Of a stretch of DNA of 64,000 nucleotides, positions 8,805 through 18,043 are shown in pieces. The notes beneath the pieces were generated by a model. It was not told the origin of the DNA, did no database searches, and was given only the letters and a program-made list of their open reading frames with translations. The position numbers were made by a program, and so were the translations under genes. Location: assembly GCA_963791615.1 (NCBI GenBank), contig CAWBTE010000005.1, forward strand, positions 1 through 64,000, written 5' to 3'. Source of the DNA: CAILZL01 sp963791615 (GTDB lineage: Bacteria > Pseudomonadota > Gammaproteobacteria > Steroidobacterales > Steroidobacteraceae). The stretch's first letter is position 1. Every line of letters starts with the position of its first letter.

Positions 8805-9097
8805 GTCAGGTCTCCAGGTCAGGGTTCAGAAAGAGAAAGGCAGAAACCGAAGCATTATGAGCCTGCCTCAATTCTTTTTCAGCAGAGGTTCATGGAGCAA
8901 TTGCCGGATGCTGACGTCGGCGCGGCGCATACACATTCACAACCCGTGGACGCCCATCTGATGCGGTGTGATACTTGACCACTGATTTTTTCGACGGCCG
9001 TCTTCAGAGCCGCCTGCGTCAATGCCTATCAAGCGAACCACAGTCCGTGGTGTCAGTCATTCCTCCGGAAAGTGTTATTAAATTCAGGGTGATACCA

Positions 9098-10047
9098 ATG
9101 AACAAATTATTTGGCCTGTCATTACTGCTGGTTATAGCTTCGATGGCGCATGCACAGGAAGTCACGCCAGCCATCAAGGACGTGGTCGCCGCGGGTACGC
9201 GTATTGAGTTCATCAAGGAAGGCTTTCAGGGTACCGAAGGACCGATTGCCCTGCCGGATGGCACGCTGATTTTCACCGAGACCGCAGCCAATCGCCTGAC
9301 GCGCATTGCCGCCGATGGCTCAACTGCTTCCTGGCTGGAAAACACCAACGGTGCAAATAGTCTGTCTTTCAACAAGCAGGGCGAACTGGTTGCGGTGCTC
9401 ACCGGCAAACCGACCGGCATTGGCGTACTTTATCCGCAGGATAAGGCGCGTATTCTGGTGGATAACCATCAGGGCAAACCTTTCGGTCGACCCAACGATC
9501 TGGTGGTCGACAAACGCGGCGGCGTGTATTTCACCGATCCGGGTGCGCCGGTTCCTGCCGGGCAACCCGCGCCAGCCACACCATCGGCCACTGCGGTGTA
9601 CTACCTCGATCCAGAAGGCCAGCTGCATTTGCTGGATAGCACGGTGCCACGTCCCAACGGCATTCAATTGAGTCGTGACGAAAAGACTTTGTACGTCAAC
9701 AATACGTTTGGCGAATACGTGCTGGCCTATGACATCAGGAAAGACGGTACGTCGGCAATCGCCGTGACTTTGCCAAACTGGAAGGTTTTCGCAAAACGGA
9801 AACCGGAACTACCAGTGGCGCCGATGGTCTGGCAATTGATGCCAGTGGTCGCTTGTATGTAGCAACCACTGCGGGCGTGCAGGTGTTCAGCAGCAAGGGT
9901 GTGCATCTCGGCACCATTGCCCTGCCCAAGGCGCCGCAGAACCTGGCGTTTGCCGGGAAAGGCAAGCAGACGCTGTACATTGTTGGTCGCGGCGCCGCCT
10001 ATCGCATCAATACCCTGACAAAGGGTTATGGTGGCCGCGCCAAGTGA
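9098..10047 (+). CDS. Exported SMP-30/gluconolactonase-like protein (frameshifted)
   Basis: A predicted periplasmic six-bladed propeller lactonase of the SMP-30/gluconolactonase type. The start at 9098 opens a signal peptide ending SMAHA (residues 1-19). Family motifs: TEGPIALPDGTLIFTE near residue 46, GRPNDLVVDKRGGVYFTDPG and PNGIQLSRDEKTLYVNNTF. The frame changes near 9755; the expected GADGLAIDASGRLYVAT continues in the neighbouring frame, implying one lost base. The corrected length is about 316 residues. It heads a three-gene operon with a dienelactone hydrolase-like and a MmgE/PrpD-like gene, so it probably opens a lactone ring in an exported catabolic route. Confidence 0.88.
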
Positions 10048-10113
10048 TCACTTGCTGACTCGCGACGCTCAATTCTCAACTCATTATCAACTGTCAATTC
10101 AGGGGCGATTACC

Positions 10114-11005
10114 ATGAGCCAGAAGACTGTCAAAGATTTTCATCCCGAAGTGCTCAGGCTGTTCGACAAATATGTACATGGTCAGATCAGCCGGCGTGGC
10201 TTTCTGGATGGCGCAACCAAGTTTGCTATCGGCACGGTGACTGCCGCGTCATTGCTTGACGCATTGAGCCCAAAATTTGCCGAGGCGCAGCAGGTACAGC
10301 CCACGGATGCACGCATCAAGGCCAGCTATCTGGAGTTCGATTCACCCAGGGGCTATGGCAAGGCGCGCGGTTATCTGGTGAAACCGGCCAATGTCGACCG
10401 GCAAATTGCCGACGGTGCTGGTGGTGCATGAGAATCGCGGCCTGAATCCGCACATTGAAGACATTGCCCGGCGTGTGGCGCTGGAGAACTTCATTGCCTT
10501 TGCACCGGATGCACTGTTTCCACTGGGCAGATATCCGGGCGATGAGGAAAAGGCGCGCGAGCTGTTCCCCAAACTGGATCAGGCCAAGGTGCGTGAAGAT
10601 TTTGTAGCGGCTGCGGCGCTTCTGAAAGCCATGCCGGACAGCAATGGCAAGGTGGGTGTAACCGGCTTCTGCTACGGCGGAGGCATGGCCAATTTCCTTG
10701 CCGCGCGTATTCCCGACCTGGGAGCGGCTGCGCCGTTCTATGGCAATCAGGTGCCTGCCGAAGAAGCCGCCAAAATCAAGGCCGCCTTGATGCTGCACTA
10801 CGCCGAGACCGACGAGCGCATCAATGCCGGCTGGCCGGCATATGAAGCCGCATTGAAAGCGGCCGGTGTGAAGTATGAGATGTACCAGTATCCCGGCACC
10901 CAGCATGGGTTCAACAATGACACCACGCCGCGCTACGACGAAGCGGCGGCCAAGCTGGCCTGGCAACGCACCATCAGCTTTTTCAACAAGTATCTGCGGA
11001 CGTGA
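10114..11005 (+). CDS. Tat-exported dienelactone hydrolase family protein (frameshifted)
   Basis: An alpha/beta hydrolase of the dienelactone hydrolase (YghX-like) family. The N-terminus has a twin-arginine motif SRRGFLDGA at about residues 28-36 followed by a hydrophobic stretch. The catalytic Cys lies in GFCYGGG, with Asp in HYAETDER and His in QHGF. The frame breaks near 10400: the protein moves from VKPANV to TGKLPTVLVVHENRG in another frame, a net insertion of one base. The corrected length is about 296 residues. The substrate is unknown; position after the SMP-30 gene suggests lactone or enol-lactone hydrolysis. Confidence 0.88.
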
Positions 11006-11016
11006 TCGACTGACTC

Positions 11017-11044
11017 AGGGTCCGTTAACGATCAGGCAATCGCT
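11017..11044. repeat. Solo end of the MITE-like element found at 49249
   Basis: These 28 bases match the left terminal repeat at 49251 onward at 24 positions (AGGGTCCGTTAACGATCAGG versus AGGGTCTGTTAACAATTAGG at the start). No second arm or internal part was seen. It lies in the gap before the MmgE/PrpD gene. Confidence 0.6.
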
Positions 11045-11073
11045 CACACAACTACAAGATCGGAGTCCTGCAT

Positions 11074-12532
11074 ATGAGTAACTACAATCGCCGTCATTTC
11101 CTCAAAGCAAGTACCGCCGCTGCGGTTGCCGCATCCACTGTCCCGGGGTTGGCGCAGGCAGGGGAAGCAACCGCACCGGCCGCGGCTGCCGCAAACAACG
11201 TCACCCGCACCCTCGCCCGCTACATCGTCAATGCACGTTATGAAGACTTGCCCGCCAACGTGCGCAAGGAAGGCGTACGTACGCTGCACAACTATATGGG
11301 CGTGGCGGTGGGCGGCTCCGGGCATGAGACGGTCGATCACGCCATTGCGGCGCTGGCGCCGTTTTCGGGACCGAAGCAGGCCAGCCTGATGGGTCGACGC
11401 GAACGCTTCGACATCATGAATGCGGCTTTCATCAACGGCGCCAGCAGCCATGTGTTCGACTACGACGATACGCATCTGAAAACCATCATCCATCCCGGTG
11501 GGCCGGTGGTGTCAGCGATACTGGCGCTGTCGGAATACAAACCGGTATCGGGCAAGGAGTTTCTCAATGCGCTGGTGCTGGGCGTGGAAACCGCGTGCCG
11601 CATCGGCAATGTGGTGTATCCGAATCACTATGACGTGGGCTGGCACATCACCGGCACGGCCGGTGTATTCGGCGCAGCGGCGGCGGTCGGCAAGTTGCTG
11701 GGACAGAACGAACAGCAGATGGTGTGGAGCCTGGGACTGGCGGCCTCGCAACCGGTTGGGTTCCGCGAGTCATTCGGCTCGATGAACAAGAGCTTCAATC
11801 CCGGACGCGCCGCTTCCAACGGCTTGTTCGCCGCCTTGCTGGCGTCGCAGAACTACACCAGTTCGGAAGGGCATGATCGAAGCGCGGCGCGGTTGGGCCA
11901 ATACCATCAGCACCAAGCAGGACTTCAAGCAGATCACCGAGGGGCTGGGTCAGCGTTATGAAGCCGCACTGAACACCTACAAGCCGTTCGCATGCGGCAT
12001 CGTCATTCATCCATCCATCGATGCGGCCATCCAGCTGCGCAATCAGCACAAGCTGACTGCCGAACAGATTGAAAGCATCAACCTGCGCGTACACCCGCTG
12101 GTGGTCGAGCTGACCGGCAAGCGAACGCCGCAGATCGGGCTGGAAGGCAAGTTCAGTGTGTATCACTCGGTGGCAGTGGCCATCATCGATGGCGCTGCCG
12201 GTGAAAAGCAGTACAGCGACCGCGCCGTGCGTGATGCAAAAATCATGGCTCTGCGCGACCGGGTGCAGACCAGCATCGATCCTGCAGTGAAGACCGAACA
12301 GGTAGACATGACCATTACGCTCAAGGACGGACGCAAGCTGCACAAGTTCATCGAGCACGCCATCGGCAGTGTCGAGGTGCCGATGACCGATCAGCAGCTG
12401 GAAACGAAATTTACCGATCTGGCGGAAGGCATTCTGCCAGCGGCACAGATCAGGAAGCTGATGGATACCTGCTGGCAGGTAGAGCAGTTGTCGAGCGCCG
12501 ACATGGTTGCCAAGGCGTCAGTGCCAGCGTGA
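11074..12532 (+). CDS. MmgE/PrpD family protein with Tat signal (frameshifted)
   Basis: Related to 2-methylcitrate dehydratase (PrpD) and aconitate decarboxylase. Seen: FINGASSHVFDYDDTH near residue 130, IHPGGPVVSA, CRIGNVVYPNHYDVGWHITG, SFNPGRAASNG and GKFSVYHSVA. The N-terminus carries a twin-arginine signal (NRRHFLKAS, then an alanine-rich stretch ending LAQA), unusual for a family that is mostly cytoplasmic. The frame shifts near 11871, where SSEG continues as MIEARRGWANTIS after removing one extra base. Total about 485 residues. Last gene of the exported operon; the reaction is probably a dehydration or isomerisation on an unknown acid. Confidence 0.88.
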
Positions 12533-12539
12533 ACCAAGG

Positions 12540-12562
12540 ATGGGCCCGTGAAATGGGCCACG
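12540..12562. terminator. Short hairpin after the MmgE/PrpD gene
   Basis: A GGCCC / GGGCC stem with a seven-base loop begins about ten bases after the stop. There is no U-tract, so termination is only a possibility. Confidence 0.35.
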
Positions 12563-12602
12563 CTGCATATGTCACAACACAAACGTGTGCCCCTGCAGTT
12601 AA

Positions 12603-12744
12603 GGAACCTCTGAATAACCGTAGCGAGCGAAGACAGGTTGCGTTCGCCCGGAGCGCAGGAACCGGAGTTTATCGAGAATAAATGAGGATTCCGAGCACCG
12701 GACGGACGCAAGATGTCGAGCGCAGTAGGTTATTCAGAGATTTC
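12603..12744. mobile_element. Inverted-repeat element of 142 bp (MITE-like)
   Basis: GGAACCTCTGAATAACC at 12603-12619 and its near-complement GGTTATTCAGAGATTTC at 12728-12744 match at 15 of 17 positions. The interior is GC-rich and has no open frame. It fills most of the gap between the MmgE/PrpD gene and mgtE; nothing else was seen there apart from the mgtE leader. Confidence 0.6.
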
Positions 12745-12849
12745 TTAAAACATATTGAGTGAGATGGGATAGCCACTCGATACGCTGGCCGCCACCGTTC
12801 AGCACCGCTACACTGCGCGCCACTTTCACCTTCCCGACACGTCCACTGC

Positions 12850-14202
12850 ATGAGCGAGACCGCTGCCCCTAAAACCAGTCGTCTGGATACCCTGCGCCAG
12901 TCATTGGCGCAGGGCACGATGCGTCATGCGCATCGTCTGGTGAATGCGCTGCATCCGGCGGAAATTGCGGCGCTGCTGGAATCGCTGCCCGCAGCGAAGC
13001 GGGAGATTGTCTGGGGTTTCATCGATCCCGAGATTGAAGGTGAGGTGCTGGTTGAATTGAACGACCAGTTGCGCACGGATCGGATCGACGGCATGGATGC
13101 GGAAGAACTGATTGCCGTGGCCGAAGGCATGGAAGTGGATGACCTCGCCGATCTGATCGGCGACCTGCCGGAGGAAGTAACGCAACGCGTGCTGCATTCC
13201 ATGGACATGCAGGATCGTGAACGTCTGAATGCGATGCTGGCCTATCCCGAAGATGCCGCCGGCAGTCTGATGAATGTGGACACGGTGACCGTGCGCCCTG
13301 ACGCCACACTGGAAGTGGTATTGCGCTACCTGCGCATGCGCGGCGAATTGCCGGAACGCACCGATCGTCTGTTTGTGGTGACGCGCCTGGATCGTTATCT
13401 GGGTGCGCTGGATGTTACCCGGCTGCTGACCAGCGATCCTGAACTCACCGTCGGTGAAGTCATGGACAGCAGCGTTGAAGCCATCGCACCGGAAGCGCCT
13501 GCCAGCGAAGTGGCGGTGCTGTTCCAGAATCGCGATCTGGTTTCTGCGCCGGTAGTGAGCAGTGATGGCAAGCTGGTGGGACGCATCACCATTGACGATG
13601 TGGTGGACGTGATCCAGGAACAGGCCGATCACTCGGTGAAGTCACTGGCCAACCTGCAGGATGAAGAAGACCTGTTTTCCAGCATCATTCCCAGCGCACG
13701 TCGCCGCGCCGTATGGCTGGGCATCAACCTGCTCACTGCGTTTCTGGCTTCGGGAATTGTGGCTGCGTTTGAAGGCACGATTCAGCGCGTGGTGGCGCTG
13801 GCGGTGCTGATGCCCATTGTCGCCAGCATGGGTGGCATTGCCGGTACACAAACGGTCACCTTGATCGTGCGTGGTCTGGCGCTGGGTCAGGTGAGCTGGG
13901 GTAATACGCGCTGGTTGCTGATGAAAGAAGTCAGCGTGGCGCTGCTGAATGGCCTGCTGTGGGCCAGCGTGGTGGGTCTGTACGCCTATCTGCTGTTCCA
14001 TACCTGGATGATCACCGCCATCATGTTCATGGCCATGATGATCAACCTGCTCGCTGCCGCATTGGTGGGCGTGACAGTGCCGCTGGTGCTCAAACGCATG
14101 CGCGTCGATCCGGCGCTGGCCAGTGGCGTGATTCTCACCACCTTTACCGACTGCATCGGTTTTGCGGCCTTGCTAGGACTGGCTTCCCTGCTGCTCACCT
14201 GA
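12850..14202 (+). CDS. mgtE: Magnesium transporter MgtE
   Basis: An inner-membrane Mg2+ channel gated by its cytoplasmic domain. Order: an N-domain of helical repeats (about residues 1-130, HPAEIAALLESLP, DLADLIGDLPEE), a CBS pair (about 135-255, with YPEDAAGSLMN before it and GRITIDDVVDVI at its end), then five hydrophobic segments from residue 285 (including PIVASMGGIAGTQTVTLIVRG, the pore-lining signature in shortened form). The 450-residue length is typical. Its 3' end overlaps the convergent patatin gene by 30 bases. Confidence 0.95.
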   Translation: MSETAAPKTSRLDTLRQSLAQGTMRHAHRLVNALHPAEIAALLESLPAAKREIVWGFIDPEIEGEVLVELNDQLRTDRIDGMDAEELIAVAEGMEVDDLADLIGDLPEEVTQRVLHSMDMQDRERLNAMLAYPEDAAGSLMNVDTVTVRPDATLEVVLRYLRMRGELPERTDRLFVVTRLDRYLGALDVTRLLTSDPELTVGEVMDSSVEAIAPEAPASEVAVLFQNRDLVSAPVVSSDGKLVGRITIDDVVDVIQEQADHSVKSLANLQDEEDLFSSIIPSARRRAVWLGINLLTAFLASGIVAAFEGTIQRVVALAVLMPIVASMGGIAGTQTVTLIVRGLALGQVSWGNTRWLLMKEVSVALLNGLLWASVVGLYAYLLFHTWMITAIMFMAMMINLLAAALVGVTVPLVLKRMRVDPALASGVILTTFTDCIGFAALLGLASLLLT

Positions 14203-15483
14203 GACCGCTGGCGCTTCAGCAACGTTCTCATCCTTGGGCAGAACAAACCGGCGCAACACCGAAGTCATGCCGGTGGTATCCAGCATCTGGCCTTGCAGGA
14301 AATCGACCATCTTGGCGCTCTGCGCCATGGCGTCGTGATAACCCAGGTCAATCAGCTCGCGCGTGAAGCTGCTCTGGAACATCAGGTAACTCATCAGTTC
14401 GCCACCCCCCGCATTCATGGCGCCCATGGTGCGCAGCAGAGCGCGCAGGCTGCGCGGCAGATTCTGCACGTGACGGCGCGCGATCTCGGCAATGTCGCGG
14501 CTGGGCATGATCACCAGTATTTCAATCGGCTTTATGACCCGGTCATGGATGGTGACTGGCCCGGTCTTGCGGATGATGTTGTTGACCTGGATCAGGCGCT
14601 CGAAGTCGGCATACAGACCATCCGAAAACAAGGCATCCAGCATGTAACCGAAAATCTGGCCGAAGCTCGGCCCTTGCAGGGGCACACGCGCCCGCTGGCG
14701 TTCGCCGCTGCGTGTCGCCACCACAAAAATACGATCCGCACCCAGATGAATGGCCGGACTGAACGGCGATGACTGGCGCATGGAACCATCGCCATAGTAT
14801 TCATTACCCATTTTTACGGCCGGAAACAGGAACGGTACGGCCACACTGGCCATCAGGTGATCGAGGGTGATCTCGGCCGGCTCGCCGGCATGCCGCACCC
14901 GCGTCCAGGGCAGCTGGCCGGGCGTGGACTGGAAAAAGAACATCGAGCGTGAACTGCTGTATCCCGCCGCCGAGATGGCCAGCGCATGTAAATGACCATC
15001 CTTGATCGAGTGTTCGATACGCGAAAAATCGTAGTTGGCGCTGAGCAAGTCACGCAGCGGCGCATTATTGAACAGCGACCGCGGTGGTGGCAGCAGCCAG
15101 CCGCCGGAAAGCATGGCCAGCATCCAGTGCAGCCCGTCCTTGAGCATGGTGGGTGCGCTGGCATCGAAAACATGCGGAACCTGAAAATTGCGCCAGACCC
15201 GTTCCAGATTGCCGGTGGCCACGCGGAAGCGATGCGCATGAATGGCCAGTTCGGTAGCGTTGATGGCGCCGGCCGAGGTACCGATGACGACCGGGAACGG
15301 ATTGACCGAGCGTGACGGCAGCAAATCCGACAGTGCCTTGAGCACGCCAATCTGATACGCCGCGCGCGCACCCCCGCCCGGCAGCACCAGCGCCGTTCTG
15401 GTCGTCGAGGATGGATACTCCGCTACCTGAGTCACGCTGCCCACTTTCACTTTATAGTCAGGGTCTGAACCAAACCCAGCCAC
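14173..15483 (-). CDS. Patatin-like phospholipase
   Basis: A serine lipid acyl hydrolase with a Ser-Asp dyad. Seen: oxyanion loop LPGGGARAAYQIG (about residues 34-46), nucleophile elbow GTSAG (about 69-73) and the catalytic aspartate in YYGDGSMRQ (about 240-248). The 436-residue length leaves a helical C-terminal region of about 150 residues after the patatin domain. It may act on membrane phospholipid. It converges on mgtE and is transcribed away from the peroxiredoxin gene. Confidence 0.9.
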   Translation of the reverse strand: MAGFGSDPDYKVKVGSVTQVAEYPSSTTRTALVLPGGGARAAYQIGVLKALSDLLPSRSVNPFPVVIGTSAGAINATELAIHAHRFRVATGNLERVWRNFQVPHVFDASAPTMLKDGLHWMLAMLSGGWLLPPPRSLFNNAPLRDLLSANYDFSRIEHSIKDGHLHALAISAAGYSSSRSMFFFQSTPGQLPWTRVRHAGEPAEITLDHLMASVAVPFLFPAVKMGNEYYGDGSMRQSSPFSPAIHLGADRIFVVATRSGERQRARVPLQGPSFGQIFGYMLDALFSDGLYADFERLIQVNNIIRKTGPVTIHDRVIKPIEILVIMPSRDIAEIARRHVQNLPRSLRALLRTMGAMNAGGGELMSYLMFQSSFTRELIDLGYHDAMAQSAKMVDFLQGQMLDTTGMTSVLRRFVLPKDENVAEAPAVSGEQQGSQS

Positions 15484-15617
15484 AGGCTGTCTCAGAACTG
15501 ACCGTCATGATTATTTGGCGCTAGTATTGCACGGTGTGACTACCACCTGGTTCACATCCGGGCTTGTTGCCCACTCTGTTCAACCTGCCCTGTTCAACCC
15601 ACATGGGGATTGCCAAG

Positions 15618-16157
15618 ATGAAATTCGCCACTGTTGTTCGTGCATTGCTGAGTGTGATGGTGCTGCAATGTCTGAGCATCGCGCAGGCTGCTGATGCTCC
15701 CGCTGTAGGCAGCGCCGCACCGGCATTCAAGCTACAGGATCAGAATGGCCAGATGCACACGCTGGAAGAATACAAGGGGAAGTGGCTGGCGCTGTACTTC
15801 TACCCCAAGGACAACACGCCGGGCTGTACCACTCAGGCTTGCGAGTTTCGTGACAACATTTTCGCGTTTCGCGATGCTGGAGCGGTGATCGTGGGTGTCA
15901 GCGTGGATGATGCCGCGTCACACAAGAAGTTTGCCGAGGAACACGGCCTGCCGTTCACGTTGCTCGCTGATCCGACCAAGGTCGCAGCGACTGCCTACGG
16001 CGTCATTCGCGGCATGACGGGTGCGCTGGGTGTCGCTCAGCGCGATACATTCCTGATTGATCCGAATGGCAAAATCGCCAAGCACTATGTGCGCGTCGAT
16101 CCCAAGGGCCATTCACAGATCGTGCTGGCTGATATCAAGACGCTGCAAAAGAAGTGA
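15618..16157 (+). CDS. Exported peroxiredoxin, Bcp/AhpC-TSA type
   Basis: A thiol peroxidase with signal peptide (start at 15618, residues 1-24, ending IAQAA). The peroxidatic cysteine is in DNTPGCTTQACEF, where the second cysteine five residues later is the usual resolving partner in BCP-type proteins. FYPKD, GVSVDD and DTFLIDPNGKI complete the fold. Mature length about 155 residues. BCP proteins are usually cytoplasmic, so this one probably detoxifies peroxides in the periplasm. Confidence 0.9.
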   Translation: MKFATVVRALLSVMVLQCLSIAQAADAPAVGSAAPAFKLQDQNGQMHTLEEYKGKWLALYFYPKDNTPGCTTQACEFRDNIFAFRDAGAVIVGVSVDDAASHKKFAEEHGLPFTLLADPTKVAATAYGVIRGMTGALGVAQRDTFLIDPNGKIAKHYVRVDPKGHSQIVLADIKTLQKK

Positions 16158-16159
16158 AG

Positions 16160-16190
16160 TAGGGGCGCGGGTTTGAAACCCGCCCGCGCT
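16160..16190. terminator. Hairpin between peroxiredoxin and pgaD
   Basis: GCGGGTTTGAAACCCGC at 16167-16183 forms a near-perfect stem between the converging gene ends. It resembles the other intergenic palindromes of this window. Confidence 0.5.
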
Positions 16191-16195
16191 AACCA

Positions 16196-16624
16196 TCAGG
16201 CGCGCTGTTCGATACGCACGATGCGCCCTTGCGCATCGTGATGCACCACGCAAACCGAACTGTCGCGACCGGTGCGAATGTCCTGCTCGAGCAGACCAAA
16301 ATGGGTTGCATAGTCACGCAGTGGCTTGGCCTGTGCCTGCTGCACCTTGTCGGTACTCAGGAACTTCCACAGCAACAGTGTGCTTGAGGTGCTGAACAGG
16401 GCTACTGCCGAATTTTCAACCGACAGGGACGCGCCTAACGCCGGCAGTTTCATCAGGGTGGCGTGTAATCCGACGCCCAGGCCCATCGTCCAGGCATAGA
16501 TGCTCAGCAAGGGTCGCCACAACCATAGCCAGCAACCCCACAACATGGCGGTAGACGCATCAGAGAACAGGCGACTCTGCCAATGCAGATGGGGACGTGC
16601 ATCGATGATCAACGAATCGTTCAT
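16196..16624 (-). CDS. pgaD: PgaD, poly-N-acetylglucosamine synthase accessory subunit
   Basis: A small inner-membrane protein that supports PgaC in polymerising and exporting poly-beta-1,6-GlcNAc. The 142 residues contain an N-terminal DARPHLHWQSR segment and two hydrophobic segments (about 25-50 and 68-92), then a cytoplasmic tail with CVVHHDAQGRI. Identification rests on this topology and on its place directly after pgaC. Confidence 0.85.
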   Translation of the reverse strand: MNDSLIIDARPHLHWQSRLFSDASTAMLWGCWLWLWRPLLSIYAWTMGLGVGLHATLMKLPALGASLSVENSAVALFSTSSTLLLWKFLSTDKVQQAQAKPLRDYATHFGLLEQDIRTGRDSSVCVVHHDAQGRIVRIEQRA

Positions 16625-16714
16625 AAATCTGTCAGGCGTAACGGCGCGGGTTATGTTCAGGGGCGCGCAGTATGCCGATATCAGTCTAGGCAGGGAATGA
16701 AAATTCCGTGAAAG

Positions 16715-18019
16715 TCACTTGATCATTTTGTCGCAATCACCCGACTTATCCTTGATTGGCCGCACGCCACGATCAGGACTGATCCAGCGCGCCCGCTTAC
16801 CGTCGCTACGCAGCAACACTTTTGGATACGCGACGACGGTGGCCGCCACGTTGATCACCCAGAACACGATGGGATACCAGATCATCCAGTAGTAGTTCCG
16901 CCCCAGTCCCTGGTCGTAGCGACTGTCCAGCCACTTGCTCAGTCCGAATTGCAACAGGCAGGTTGCACCCAGTATCAACCCACTGCTTTGCGGGATCAGC
17001 GGCGAACCGAACAGCGGCAACATCCCTTTGGGCAACACCAGACCTGCCAGCCAGAGCATCGTCAGCACCAGCATCAGATACGACCAGAACACACTGACCA
17101 GCATCTCCAGCAACAAGGGCCACATGTAGTTCTGGCCCAGACGAGTCAGTACATTCAGGTTCTTGAGCAACACCTGCGCGCCGCCCATGGCCCAGCGCAG
17201 CCTTTGTTTCCAGAGTCCGCGCACGGTTTCCGGCATCAGTATCCAGACCAGCGCGTTGGGCTCAAAGCTCACCTTCCAGCCGGCGCGTTGCAGCTTCCAG
17301 GTGATATCGATGTCTTCGGTCAGCATGTCGGGACTCCAGTAGCCCACTTCATGCACCGCCGACTTGCGAAAGGCAGTGATCACGCCGGAGACCGTGAAGA
17401 TTCGCCCAAAGCTTTGTTGCGCGCGCTTGATCATGCCCACGATGGATGAAAACTCACCGACCTGAACCCGTCCGAGCAAGGTGGAGCGATTGCGTATACG
17501 CGGATTGCCGGTCACCGCAGCCATATGTGGATCAGCAACGAAATGCCGCACCAGCCAGTGCGCCGCGTGTCTGTTGAGCAGCGCATCGCCGTCAATGCCA
17601 ATCAATATTTCATGGCGCGCCAGCAAGCTGCCGGCCTGCAGGCCCATGGCCTTGCCCTGGTTCTGCGCCAGATGCACCACGCGCAGGCGCGGATGCTGCG
17701 CCGCCATGCGCTCCAGCACTTCGGCGGTGTTGTCGGTACTGCCGTCATTGATGGCGATGACTTCGAATTCGGGATAGTCCAGCGCCAGCGCATGGCTGAG
17801 CGTCTCTTCGGCATTGTCACCCTCGTTGTAGCAGGGAATGAGGATGCTTACCGGCGGCGTATCCGCCAGCACCCGCGGCTGTGTGTATGCCGGCTGGCCG
17901 CGCTCGAAGCGCCAGTAAAACAGCACCGCGCCCAGCATCCACAAATAGGACATGAACAGCGGGTAGTAGAAAACAAAACCCTGTAATTCCTGCCAGACAG
18001 TTTGCAGGTACGTGGTCAT
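16715..18019 (-). CDS. pgaC: PgaC, poly-beta-1,6-N-acetylglucosamine synthase
   Basis: A family-2 glycosyltransferase that polymerises UDP-GlcNAc at the inner membrane. One N-terminal membrane segment (about 14-35) precedes the GT2 domain with PVSILIPCYNEGDNAEE, a DGS motif (INDGSTDNTAEVL), GIDGDA, TEDIDITW and QRLRW. Three or four membrane segments follow from residue 305. The 434-residue length is standard. It lies 24 bases after pgaB. Confidence 0.95.
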   Translation of the reverse strand: MTTYLQTVWQELQGFVFYYPLFMSYLWMLGAVLFYWRFERGQPAYTQPRVLADTPPVSILIPCYNEGDNAEETLSHALALDYPEFEVIAINDGSTDNTAEVLERMAAQHPRLRVVHLAQNQGKAMGLQAGSLLARHEILIGIDGDALLNRHAAHWLVRHFVADPHMAAVTGNPRIRNRSTLLGRVQVGEFSSIVGMIKRAQQSFGRIFTVSGVITAFRKSAVHEVGYWSPDMLTEDIDITWKLQRAGWKVSFEPNALVWILMPETVRGLWKQRLRWAMGGAQVLLKNLNVLTRLGQNYMWPLLLEMLVSVFWSYLMLVLTMLWLAGLVLPKGMLPLFGSPLIPQSSGLILGATCLLQFGLSKWLDSRYDQGLGRNYYWMIWYPIVFWVINVAATVVAYPKVLLRSDGKRARWISPDRGVRPIKDKSGDCDKMIK

Positions 18020-18043
18020 TGTTCCAGCAGGCTGGCGAACAGA

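Noticed and set aside
8634..8978. Plus-strand frame of 114 residues before the SMP-30 gene
   Set aside because: Largely antisense to the AIM24-family gene; histidine-rich shadow composition with no ribosome site.
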